NCBI GenBank assembly: GCA_023953835.1
Contig: JAMLJB010000001.1
Span: 1,860,001 to 1,924,000, forward strand
Source: Rhizobiaceae bacterium
GTDB lineage: Bacteria; Pseudomonadota; Alphaproteobacteria; Rhizobiales; Rhizobiaceae
Reading direction: 5' to 3'
Length of the DNA: 64,000 nt
The position numbers were made by a program, and so were the translations under genes. Below are positions 15,274 through 22,588 of this stretch, piece by piece (the stretch's first letter is position 1; each line of letters starts with the position of its first letter). A model generated the notes under the pieces. The model did not search any database. It saw nothing but the letters and a program-made list of their open reading frames with translations, and was not told the origin of the DNA.

Positions 15274-16239
15274 TCAGCTTCCCACGAGGCCAAGTTCCGT
15301 CGAGGCGATCTCGGCGCCCCTGTTGCGTCCGCTCACCCCATGGACGGCGACGCCGTCCGGCAAGGACCCAAGCTCGCGGATCATGGATTGGGCGGAGGCG
15401 GCGTCCGCGGCGAAAGCGAAGCCGGTCGGTCCCCATGAACTCTGGCCGATGCCGGACGCCCCGAGCGATGCGAGCCGGTGGGCGATGGCTTCGACGCGCG
15501 AGGAGGTGAAGATGCCGCCCTGCGCGGGCGCGAAATGGGTGCCGACGCGTTGCTGGATCGCGCCGACCGCCTCGCCAAAGGCGGAAAAGTCATGGTTCAC
15601 CAGCGCGGGCAAGACGCCCAGCAGCACAAGGCGCGCAATCTCGTCCACGCCCGCCTGCGGAAATACAGGCAACGCGCGAAACGCGGCAAGCTCTGCATCG
15701 CCGTGCAGGCCGTCGCTGGTCCGGTCGAGGATCAGCAGGACACGCCAATCCTCGGGAAAGGGCAGCCGGGCGACGACCGGAGGCGGCCTGCCGCTGCCGT
15801 CGTTTCCGGCATCTACGATCACGCCGCCATCGGCAAAGCTGGCAATGCCCACGCCCGAACGCGCGCCGCGCGACAGCAACATCGCGTCATTGTCCGTATC
15901 GAGCGCAAGCCCGTGCAGCGTGCGCAGCGAAGCCGCCACCGCCAGCGCGATCTGGGTGCCGGAGCCGAGCCCGGCATGCCTCGGGATCGCATCCTCGATG
16001 ACGAGGCGGTGCTGGCCGCGAATGCCCAGATGATGCGTCATCAGCGCCAGGTGCCGCGCCGCGCGGTCCGCTTCCGGTCCCTCGACGCTTGTCTCGCTGC
16101 TGCGCGAAAGGGTCACGACGGTTTCGGGCTCGGAGAGCGGCAGGCCGAGGCTGCCGAAGCGGCGGCCCGTTCCTCCGCTCGGATCGAGGAAGCCCAGGTG
16201 GAGACGGGAGGGCACTCTTATGGTAACGGAACGCGTCAT
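15274..16239 (-). CDS. mptG: Beta-ribofuranosylaminobenzene 5'-phosphate synthase (beta-RFAP synthase)
   Basis: A 321-residue GHMP-kinase-fold enzyme that joins 4-hydroxybenzoate or p-aminobenzoate to PRPP, the first committed step of H4MPT side-chain synthesis. It starts VTIRVPSRLHLGFLDPSGG and has the GHMP motif IPRHAGLGSGTQIALAVAAS near residue 108, plus GASGIGQSSWGPTGFAF close to the C-terminus. It is the first gene of the minus-strand operon beta-RFAPS-mtdB-orf17-mch-rimK-orf5-fae. The 110 bases to the divergent pterin dehydratase gene must hold the operon promoter. Confidence 0.93.
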   Translation of the reverse strand: MTRSVTIRVPSRLHLGFLDPSGGTGRRFGSLGLPLSEPETVVTLSRSSETSVEGPEADRAARHLALMTHHLGIRGQHRLVIEDAIPRHAGLGSGTQIALAVAASLRTLHGLALDTDNDAMLLSRGARSGVGIASFADGGVIVDAGNDGSGRPPPVVARLPFPEDWRVLLILDRTSDGLHGDAELAAFRALPVFPQAGVDEIARLVLLGVLPALVNHDFSAFGEAVGAIQQRVGTHFAPAQGGIFTSSRVEAIAHRLASLGASGIGQSSWGPTGFAFAADAASAQSMIRELGSLPDGVAVHGVSGRNRGAEIASTELGLVGS

Positions 16240-16349
16240 CTGCTCCCCTGCGGGTGCACTGAATGGTTCAGCGATGTTATGGTGCCCGGCGTCATGATAG
16301 CGCCTTTCCTCGCGGGGGCAAGCGCGCCGAACGCAAAGGGAGGTCTGCG

Positions 16350-16730
16350 ATGAGCGAGAGATCGAACGAACGCACCTATTCGGAAGAGGAAATTGCGGCC
16401 CGGCTCGCGGCCGAACTGCCGAAATGGCGGTATGAGAACGGCTGGATCCGGCGCAAATACAAGACCCATAGCTGGAAATCGACGCTGATGGTCATCAACA
16501 CGGTCGGGCATCTCGCCGAGGCTGCGTGGCATCATCCCGACATCACGGCTTCCTATGCCTGGGTCGAGGTACGCCTGATGAACCACGCGGCCAAGGGAAT
16601 CACGGACAAGGACTTCGAACTTGCGCGCAAGATCGAGGATGTGGTCCAGTGGCAGCCCGGCAATGAAGGCGGCGCGCTGGAAGGCACGCCGCAAACCGAC
16701 CAGCGCTTTGCCTATATCAAATATGATTAG
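16350..16730 (+). CDS. Pterin-4a-carbinolamine dehydratase family protein
   Basis: A 126-residue protein of the PCD/DCoH family: LPKWRYENGWIRRKYKTHSW, VGHLAEAAWHHPDITASYAW (the H-H-P motif) and MNHAAKGITDKDFELARKIE are diagnostic. PCD normally dehydrates 4a-hydroxytetrahydrobiopterin after aromatic hydroxylases. Here it stands at the head of the fhc genes, so it may act on H4MPT-type pterins or repair oxidised cofactor; this is inference. The ATG at 16350 follows AAAGGGAGG at good distance; an upstream extension of the frame is not conserved. The gap to fhcB is 61 bases. Confidence 0.85.
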   Translation: MSERSNERTYSEEEIAARLAAELPKWRYENGWIRRKYKTHSWKSTLMVINTVGHLAEAAWHHPDITASYAWVEVRLMNHAAKGITDKDFELARKIEDVVQWQPGNEGGALEGTPQTDQRFAYIKYD

Positions 16731-16791
16731 GCGATTGCATTGGCCGCCATTGCGACCCTAAGATCGGGGCGGCACCAGGAAGCAGTGAGGA

Positions 16792-17835
16792 ATGGCGGTT
16801 GCATGGATCGGCAGCCGGGAGGTGACTGGCACTGAAGCGGCCCGCAGGGCCGCGGAATTGTTGGCGCAAAGCAGGTGCCCGGTTTTCAGTCTCGATGGCG
16901 ATGTGCATGCGTGGCGGGCGGCGATTGCGCTGGCCGAACGCGTCGGCGCGTCCTACGACCAGTTGCAGGGCGCCACACTTGCGCGCGAACTGGCGCTGTT
17001 CACCGGCAAGGGTGCGATCACGGTCGCGCCCGGCGAGGTGCGCCGCCGCGCCGATTGCATCGTCTTGGTCGGGGAGATCCCCGCGTCCTGTCGCGTCTGG
17101 CTGAAGGATGTTTCGGGCACGAAACCGGACCTTGCGGGCGGAACCGGGCGAAGCCTGTTCCGCGTCGATTCGGGCCGTGGAGCGGGCAGGCAGGTTTCCT
17201 CCGGCGGCGGGATCGCGCAGACGCTCGCCGCGCTGCGCGCGCAACTGGCGGGCAGGTCCTCCTCCGCGACTGTCAGCAATTTCGATGCGCTTCGCAAAGC
17301 GCTTGGGAATGCGCGCTACGCTGCCTTTCTCTATTCGGGCGCGGGGCTGGACGAACTGGCCATCGAGATGCTGCAGGGCATTGTCGCCGATCTGAACAGG
17401 ACGCAGCGCGCTGCAATGCTGCTGCTTCCTGACAATGAAGACGCATGGGGCGGCGCGCTCGCCTCGACATGGATGACCGGCTTTGCGCCGCGCACCGGGT
17501 TCGGACGCGGCATGCCGGAATATGATCCGTGGCGCTTCGACGCCGCGCGGATGATCGCGGACCGCGAGGCCGACCTGCATCTGGTGATGGCGTCGCGGCG
17601 AAACGACATCGCGCGCTTGCCGCGCAGGCCGACCGCGATTGTGCTGTCCCGCACGGATGCGCCTGTCGCGAACGCTGCCGTGACCATCGCCATCGGCGAG
17701 CCGGGTCGCGACCATGATGCAGTACGCTATTCGCACCGGACGGGCACCATTGTTGCGCAGGCGGCGGAAAAGCCATCGCAGCGTGCGAGCGCCGCCGCGA
17801 TCATCGGCGCGATCAGCGAGGCGCTGCCATGCTGA
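16792..17835 (+). CDS. fhcB: Formyltransferase/hydrolase complex subunit B
   Basis: A 347-residue protein homologous to formylmethanofuran dehydrogenase subunit B (FwdB/FmdB) but shorter than the archaeal enzyme. It contains VGASYDQLQGATLARELALF and AFLYSGAGLDELAIEMLQGI typical of FhcB. I see no CxxC iron-sulfur motif and no candidate cysteine at the molybdopterin position, in line with the known fact that the bacterial Fhc complex does not reduce CO2 and works as a formyl hydrolase. It overlaps fhcA by 7 bases and opens the fhcBADC operon. Confidence 0.93.
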   Translation: MAVAWIGSREVTGTEAARRAAELLAQSRCPVFSLDGDVHAWRAAIALAERVGASYDQLQGATLARELALFTGKGAITVAPGEVRRRADCIVLVGEIPASCRVWLKDVSGTKPDLAGGTGRSLFRVDSGRGAGRQVSSGGGIAQTLAALRAQLAGRSSSATVSNFDALRKALGNARYAAFLYSGAGLDELAIEMLQGIVADLNRTQRAAMLLLPDNEDAWGGALASTWMTGFAPRTGFGRGMPEYDPWRFDAARMIADREADLHLVMASRRNDIARLPRRPTAIVLSRTDAPVANAAVTIAIGEPGRDHDAVRYSHRTGTIVAQAAEKPSQRASAAAIIGAISEALPC

Positions 17836-19460
17836 CGCGGATCGAAGGCGGCCATGTCGTGGACCCGGCGAGTGATCGCTCGGGCGTCGGCGATGTCTGG
17901 TTCGAGGATGGACGCATCCTGGCGGGCGGCGAAGGTCGCGCGCCGGATCGCGTGATCGACGCGGCGGGCTGCCTCGTCATGGCGGGCGCCATCGACATCC
18001 ATTCGCATATTGGCGGCGGCAATGTGAACACGGCGCGGCTGCTGCTGCCCGAACACCACCGCGCGCACCTGCCGCGACCGGCGGCGACGCCGCTTTCCAA
18101 TGCCGGATGGTCGACCTTCGAGACAGGCTGCCGCTATGCCCAGATGGGCTTCACTACCGTCGTGGAACCGGCCATGTCGCCGGGCGCGGCGCTGCACACG
18201 CATCTGGAACTGTCCGACATTCCGATCATCGACAAGGCAACGCTCGCCATTCTCGGCAATGACGATTTCCTCCTGTCGATGATCCGCGACAAGGCCTCGC
18301 CCGCGATGATCGAGGATTATGTCGCATGGACCGTGGCGTCCTCGCGGGCGCTCGGCGTGAAGGTCATCAATGCGGGAGCGGCTGCGGCGTTCAAGGAGAA
18401 TGTCCGCACATTTTCCTTCGACGATGTCGTGCCGTCCTACGGCGTGAGTTCGCGGCGGATCGTCAAGACCCTGCAAGGGGCCGTGAATGCGCTCGGCATT
18501 CCGCATCCGCTGCATGTCCACTGCAACAATCTGGGCGCAGCAGGCGCCGCCGACACGGCGGCGGTGACGATGGCGGCGGCGGAGGGCCTGCCGCTGCATC
18601 TGGCGCATCTCCAGTTCTACGGCTACGGCACGGAAGGAAAACGCAAGTTCTCCTCCGCCGGGGCGCGCCTCGCTGAAATCGTCAACTCGACGCCGGAAAT
18701 CACGGTCGATGTGGGGCAGGTCATGTTCGGCCAGACCGTCACCGTGTCGTCGGACGTGATGCGGCAGTTTTCGGCAAGAGGCACCGCCAGCCCGAAGAAG
18801 AGCGTTATCCATGACGGTGACGCCAATGGCGGCGGGATCGTGCCCTACAGATACAGGCCCGACTATTATGGCGCGCTGCAATGGGCGGTCGGGCTGGAAC
18901 TGTTCCTGCTGATCGACGACCCGTGGCGCGTGTTCTTCACGACGGACCATCCGAACGGCGCGCCGTTCACGACCTATCCGGCCATCTTCCGCCTGCTGAT
19001 GGACCGGGAGGCGAGAGCGGAGGCGATTGCGGCGCTTCCGAAGGCGGCGCTTGCAATGACCACGCTGCCCTCAATCGGGCGGGAATATAGCTGGGAGGAG
19101 ATCGCGGTGATGACGCGCGCGGCTCCGGCGAAGTTGCTCGGCCTCAAGGATCGCGGCACGCTTGCGCCGGGCGCAATTGCCGACATCGCCGTTTACCGCA
19201 AGCAGCCGGATATCGAGCAGATGCTTGGTGCGGCCGCCTATGTATTCAAGGACGGCGACCTTGTCGTGCGCGACGGCGAGGTCACGCATTATCGCCGGGG
19301 CAAGGCGCTGCGCCTCGATACGCCGGTAGATGCCGCGATGCGGCGGCGCATGGAAGCCTTTCATCAGGAGCGCTACGGCCTGTCGCTCGACTGGTTCACC
19401 TTTCCCGACCATGCCATTTCGCGCGCCGCGCCCTTTGCGGAGGTCGCATGTCGAAGCTGA
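17829..19460 (+). CDS. fhcA: Formyltransferase/hydrolase complex subunit A (formylmethanofuran hydrolase)
   Basis: A 543-residue amidohydrolase-fold protein that releases formate from the formylated methanofuran analogue. The metal-site residues are visible: H58 and H60 (DIHSHIGGG), K178 (GVKVINAG, probably carboxylated), H229/H231 (PLHVHCNN), H260 (LHLAHLQ) and D373 (FTTDHPNG). It starts with a typical amidohydrolase beta-sandwich (RIEGGHVVDPASDRSGVGDV). It overlaps fhcB by 7 and fhcD by 13 bases, which suggests translational coupling of a fixed-ratio complex. Confidence 0.96.
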   Translation: MLTRIEGGHVVDPASDRSGVGDVWFEDGRILAGGEGRAPDRVIDAAGCLVMAGAIDIHSHIGGGNVNTARLLLPEHHRAHLPRPAATPLSNAGWSTFETGCRYAQMGFTTVVEPAMSPGAALHTHLELSDIPIIDKATLAILGNDDFLLSMIRDKASPAMIEDYVAWTVASSRALGVKVINAGAAAAFKENVRTFSFDDVVPSYGVSSRRIVKTLQGAVNALGIPHPLHVHCNNLGAAGAADTAAVTMAAAEGLPLHLAHLQFYGYGTEGKRKFSSAGARLAEIVNSTPEITVDVGQVMFGQTVTVSSDVMRQFSARGTASPKKSVIHDGDANGGGIVPYRYRPDYYGALQWAVGLELFLLIDDPWRVFFTTDHPNGAPFTTYPAIFRLLMDREARAEAIAALPKAALAMTTLPSIGREYSWEEIAVMTRAAPAKLLGLKDRGTLAPGAIADIAVYRKQPDIEQMLGAAAYVFKDGDLVVRDGEVTHYRRGKALRLDTPVDAAMRRRMEAFHQERYGLSLDWFTFPDHAISRAAPFAEVACRS

Positions 19461-20356
19461 ACCTGCGGGGCGTCGAGATCGAGGACACGTTTGCCGAGGC
19501 ATTCGGCATGAAGGCGACGGCCATCGTCATCACCGCGCCGACAATGAAATGGGCGCGGCAGGCGGCCATCTCCATGACCGGCTTTGCGACCTCGGTCATC
19601 GCCTGCGGCTGTGAGGCGGCCATCGATGTCGAAATGGCTGGCGCGCAGACGCCGGACGGTCGTCCCGGCGTACGGGTCATGCTCTTTTCGATGAGCACGG
19701 ATGAATTGCAGAAGCAGTTGCAGACGCGGGTCGGCCAATGCGTGCTGACCTCGCCGGGTAGTGCCTGCTTCGCTGCGATGGAAGGCACTGAGGATCTGAA
19801 GCTTGGCTCGGCGCTGCGCTATTTCGGCGACGGATTCCAGATTTCCAAGCGGCTCGGCGGGCGTCATTTCTGGCGTGTGCCGGTGATGGACGGCGAGTTC
19901 CTGTGCGAGGCGACGACCCGCATGACGCGCGCCGCCGTCGGCGGCGGTAACCTGCTCCTGCTGGCGGAAACGGGCGAAAAAGCACTCGCCGCCGCTGAGG
20001 CGGCCGTTGCGGCCATCGAAGCGGTCCCGGGCGCGATCATGCCGTTTCCCGGCGGCATCGTGCGGTCGGGTTCGAAGGTCGGCGGCAAGTACAAGGGCAT
20101 GATGGCCTCGACCAACGACGCCTATGCGCCGACGCTGCGGCATCTGCCGCAATCGAAGCTTGGTCCCGACATCAACGCCGTTCTGGAAATCGTCATCGAC
20201 GGCGAGACGTCCGATGCGGTTGCCGCCGCGATGAAGGCGGGCGTCGCCGCCGTCGCGAGGCTCGGGCCGGCAAGGGGCGCAAAGCGCATCACCGCCGGGA
20301 ACTATGGCGGCAAGCTCGGCAAGTTCCACTATCATCTGAAGGACCTGCTGCCGTGA
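19448..20356 (+). CDS. fhcD: Formylmethanofuran:H4MPT formyltransferase, Fhc subunit D
   Basis: A 302-residue protein homologous to archaeal Ftr. It starts LNLRGVEIEDTFAEAFGMKA and includes PGVRVMLFSMSTDELQKQL and FPGGIVRSGSKVGGKYKGM, all strongly conserved in the family. It moves the formyl group from formyl-H4MPT to the methanofuran analogue. Length matches the family. It overlaps fhcA by 13 bases, and its stop forms a GTGA overlap with fhcC. Confidence 0.96.
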   Translation: MSKLNLRGVEIEDTFAEAFGMKATAIVITAPTMKWARQAAISMTGFATSVIACGCEAAIDVEMAGAQTPDGRPGVRVMLFSMSTDELQKQLQTRVGQCVLTSPGSACFAAMEGTEDLKLGSALRYFGDGFQISKRLGGRHFWRVPVMDGEFLCEATTRMTRAAVGGGNLLLLAETGEKALAAAEAAVAAIEAVPGAIMPFPGGIVRSGSKVGGKYKGMMASTNDAYAPTLRHLPQSKLGPDINAVLEIVIDGETSDAVAAAMKAGVAAVARLGPARGAKRITAGNYGGKLGKFHYHLKDLLP

Positions 20357-21159
20357 GCGCGCTGACCTTCAAGCTCAAACAGGAGCCGCCCGAGCGGCTC
20401 GAACTTTCCCCGCTGACGCCGCACGGGCTTGCGGGCATGGGTAAGGCCGAAATCGAAAAGATCGGGATCGGCACGACGCGGTTCGGCTCCCGTGTCGGCG
20501 ACATATTTCGGGTCGGCAAGGGAAATGCCGCCAATATCGTCTTCGAGGGCGGCAGCGCACGATTCGACGGCGTGGCGTCGGGCTTGTCGGACGGCGCGAT
20601 CCGTGTCGTCGGGCGGGTGGGTTCGCAGGCCGGGCGACTGATGCAGGGTGGTACGCTGCTGGTCGAGGGCGATGCGGGGCCGTTCGCGGCCTCGTGCATG
20701 GCTGGGGGTCGCGTGGAAATTCTGGGCGATGCGGGCGACAGGCTCGGCGCGCCGCTGGCCGGGGAGATGGCCGGCATGAAGGGCGGCGTCGTGATCGTGC
20801 GCGGCAGGGCCGGCGAACGCGCGGGCGACCGCATGCGGCGCGGCCTGATTGCCATCGGCAAGGATTGCGGCGACTACGCCGCCTCGCGGATGATTGCGGG
20901 CACGCTTGTGGTGCTCGGCAAGGCGGGCGCGATGCCGGGCTATCTCATGCGGCGCGGCACCATCGTGCTTGGCCGGATGCCCGCCGCCATGTCCGCGGGC
21001 TTCGTCGAAACGGGCGGCGGCGAACTCGCCTTCACCGCGCTGCTCGACCGCCACCTCGCCGCCGAGGGGATTGGCGTGATGCTGCTGCGGCGCGCGCCGC
21101 GCCGCTTCGGCGGCGACAACGCCGTGCTCGGACTCGGCGAAATCCTCCTGCGCCGCTGA
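20353..21159 (+). CDS. fhcC: Formyltransferase/hydrolase complex subunit C
   Basis: A 268-residue protein of the GXGXG-repeat beta-helix family (FwdC/glutamate synthase C-terminal domain type). The repeats are visible as GDAGDRLGAPLAGEMAGMKG, GRAGERAGDRMRRGLI and GKAGAMPGYLMRRGTIVLG. It is a structural partner that scaffolds FhcA and FhcB. GTG start overlapping the fhcD stop as GTGA. It is the last gene of the fhc operon; 150 AT-rich bases separate it from the pilus genes. Confidence 0.95.
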   Translation: MSALTFKLKQEPPERLELSPLTPHGLAGMGKAEIEKIGIGTTRFGSRVGDIFRVGKGNAANIVFEGGSARFDGVASGLSDGAIRVVGRVGSQAGRLMQGGTLLVEGDAGPFAASCMAGGRVEILGDAGDRLGAPLAGEMAGMKGGVVIVRGRAGERAGDRMRRGLIAIGKDCGDYAASRMIAGTLVVLGKAGAMPGYLMRRGTIVLGRMPAAMSAGFVETGGGELAFTALLDRHLAAEGIGVMLLRRAPRRFGGDNAVLGLGEILLRR

Positions 21160-21230
21160 ACAGACGCCCTTGCGAGACATGCCGTTAACGATGGCGTGTA
21201 AAATTCCATTGTTCTAATTGATTAGTTTCT

Positions 21231-21258
21231 TTGAAAGTATTTCATAGTGTACTAATAT
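21231..21258 (+). promoter_or_regulatory. Sigma-70-like promoter upstream of pilus operon
   Basis: TTGAAA at 21231-21236, 16 bases, then TAATAT at 21253-21258, inside a strikingly AT-rich stretch (21195-21260) of an otherwise GC-rich window. The match is 5/6 and 4/6 to the consensus. Transcription from here would give a leader of roughly 45 bases to the pilin start at 21311. Confidence 0.45.
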
Positions 21259-21310
21259 GAGTTGAAGGGACTCACAAGGTCCCGTCGTGGGGCAATTTTG
21301 GAGATTTTTC

Positions 21311-21802
21311 GTGCGTAAAATCAAGTATTTGGCACTATCAGTGCTGATGGCTGCAACACCCGTCTCACAGGCGAGCGCCGCCACCGTGACCACCAACCTG
21401 AATGTCAAGATAACGATCACCAACGGCTGTTCGGTCGAAACGCCGTCCGATCTCGACTTCGGAAGTGAAGACCTTCTGGACGCAAATATCGACGAGCAGA
21501 CCACGCTCAGCGTGACCTGCACGAACCAGGCGGCGTACAAGGTCGGCCTGAGCGCCGGCACCGGTTCGGGCGCGACCGAAAGCGTGCGCAAGATGACGGG
21601 CGGTTCGGAAACGGTCAGCTACGGGCTCTATCGCGACGCCGCCCGGACGCTCGTCTGGGGCGATATCGCCGGCACGAATTTCTATTCCGGCACCGGCAAC
21701 GGCGACGCCCAGTCGCTCTCGATCTATGGCCGTGTGCCGCCGCAGGTCACGCCGAGCGCGCGGGACTATACGGACACCGTCACGGTTACGGTGTCGTTCT
21801 AG
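21311..21802 (+). CDS. Spore coat U domain pilin (CsuA/B-like major subunit)
   Basis: A 163-residue exported protein with signal peptide (LALSVLMAATPVSQASA) and one SCPU domain: ITNGCSVETPSDLDFGSEDL, TLSVTCTNQAAYKVGLSAG and VSYGLYRDAARTLVWGD, ending VTVTVSF in a donor-strand-type C-terminus. The two cysteines are placed for the family disulfide. The start is set at GTG 21311 because GGAGA lies 7 bases ahead; an earlier in-frame GTG at 21287 is possible. Such pilins build archaic (Csu-type) chaperone-usher fibres used in attachment and biofilm. It is the first gene of a four-gene operon. Confidence 0.88.
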   Translation: MRKIKYLALSVLMAATPVSQASAATVTTNLNVKITITNGCSVETPSDLDFGSEDLLDANIDEQTTLSVTCTNQAAYKVGLSAGTGSGATESVRKMTGGSETVSYGLYRDAARTLVWGDIAGTNFYSGTGNGDAQSLSIYGRVPPQVTPSARDYTDTVTVTVSF

Positions 21803-21805
21803 GCC

Positions 21806-22525
21806 ATGGCAATGTCGCGGATCGTGGCGGCGCTCGGCGCGCTGGCGATACTCGGCGCAGGCATCATATCCGCCTGCGCCGCATCGATCAGCGTTTCACC
21901 GACGACGATAAGCCTCATTGCACCGGCCGCCGCTTCCCAGGTCGTTCTCAGGAACGGTGCCAAGGAGCCGGTCTATGTGCAGATTCGCGTGTTCAAATGG
22001 TCCCAGGTCGACGGCGTGGAGAAACTCGAACGGACCAAGGCGGTTGTCGCCAGTCCTCCGACGGTCAAGCTGTCTCCGGACGACGAATATGTCGTGCGGG
22101 TGGTGAGGCTCTCCAAGACTCCCGTTCGAGGTGAGGAAAGCTATCGATTGTTTGTCGATGAGCTGCCCCAGAAGCTGGAAACGAGGCCGAACAAGATCAA
22201 TCTCGTCGTGCGGCAATCGATTCCGATATTCTTCACCGAAGACCATGCCGCCGAGCCAAAGGTGGCGTGGAGCCTGTCAAGAGCAGAGGGGCGGACGGTC
22301 CTGACTGGACGAAACTCCGGGTCGATGCGCCTGAAGATCACCGACCTCGTGCTGTCCAGCGGAGGCAAGCCGATCCTGAAAACCAATGGACTGGTTGGCT
22401 ATGTGCTCGGGGGTTCGGCGATGTCGTTTCCGCTGCCGGGGAAAGTCCCGACCGGAACGCTGGACCTCAGCGCAGACAGCAATATGGGGAAAATAAAGTC
22501 CTCGGCTTCGCTGAGGGGGAAGTAG
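21806..22525 (+). CDS. Archaic pilus periplasmic chaperone (CsuC-like, PapD fold)
   Basis: A 239-residue protein with a signal sequence (IVAALGALAILGAGIISACA) and PapD-type immunoglobulin domains: ISVSPTTISLIAPAAASQVV, VYVQIRVFKWSQVDG and SPDDEYVVRVVRLSKTPVRG, then the second domain with LVVRQSIPIFF. It would fold pilin subunits by donor-strand complementation and deliver them to the usher. It follows the pilin by 3 bases. ATG at 21806 or 21812 are both plausible. Confidence 0.88.
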   Translation: MAMSRIVAALGALAILGAGIISACAASISVSPTTISLIAPAAASQVVLRNGAKEPVYVQIRVFKWSQVDGVEKLERTKAVVASPPTVKLSPDDEYVVRVVRLSKTPVRGEESYRLFVDELPQKLETRPNKINLVVRQSIPIFFTEDHAAEPKVAWSLSRAEGRTVLTGRNSGSMRLKITDLVLSSGGKPILKTNGLVGYVLGGSAMSFPLPGKVPTGTLDLSADSNMGKIKSSASLRGK

Positions 22526-22588
22526 GAAGCCGGACAACCGGCATTCGCAAGTGACGGCAGCATCGCCGCCCTGCCGACCGGCCCTGCC

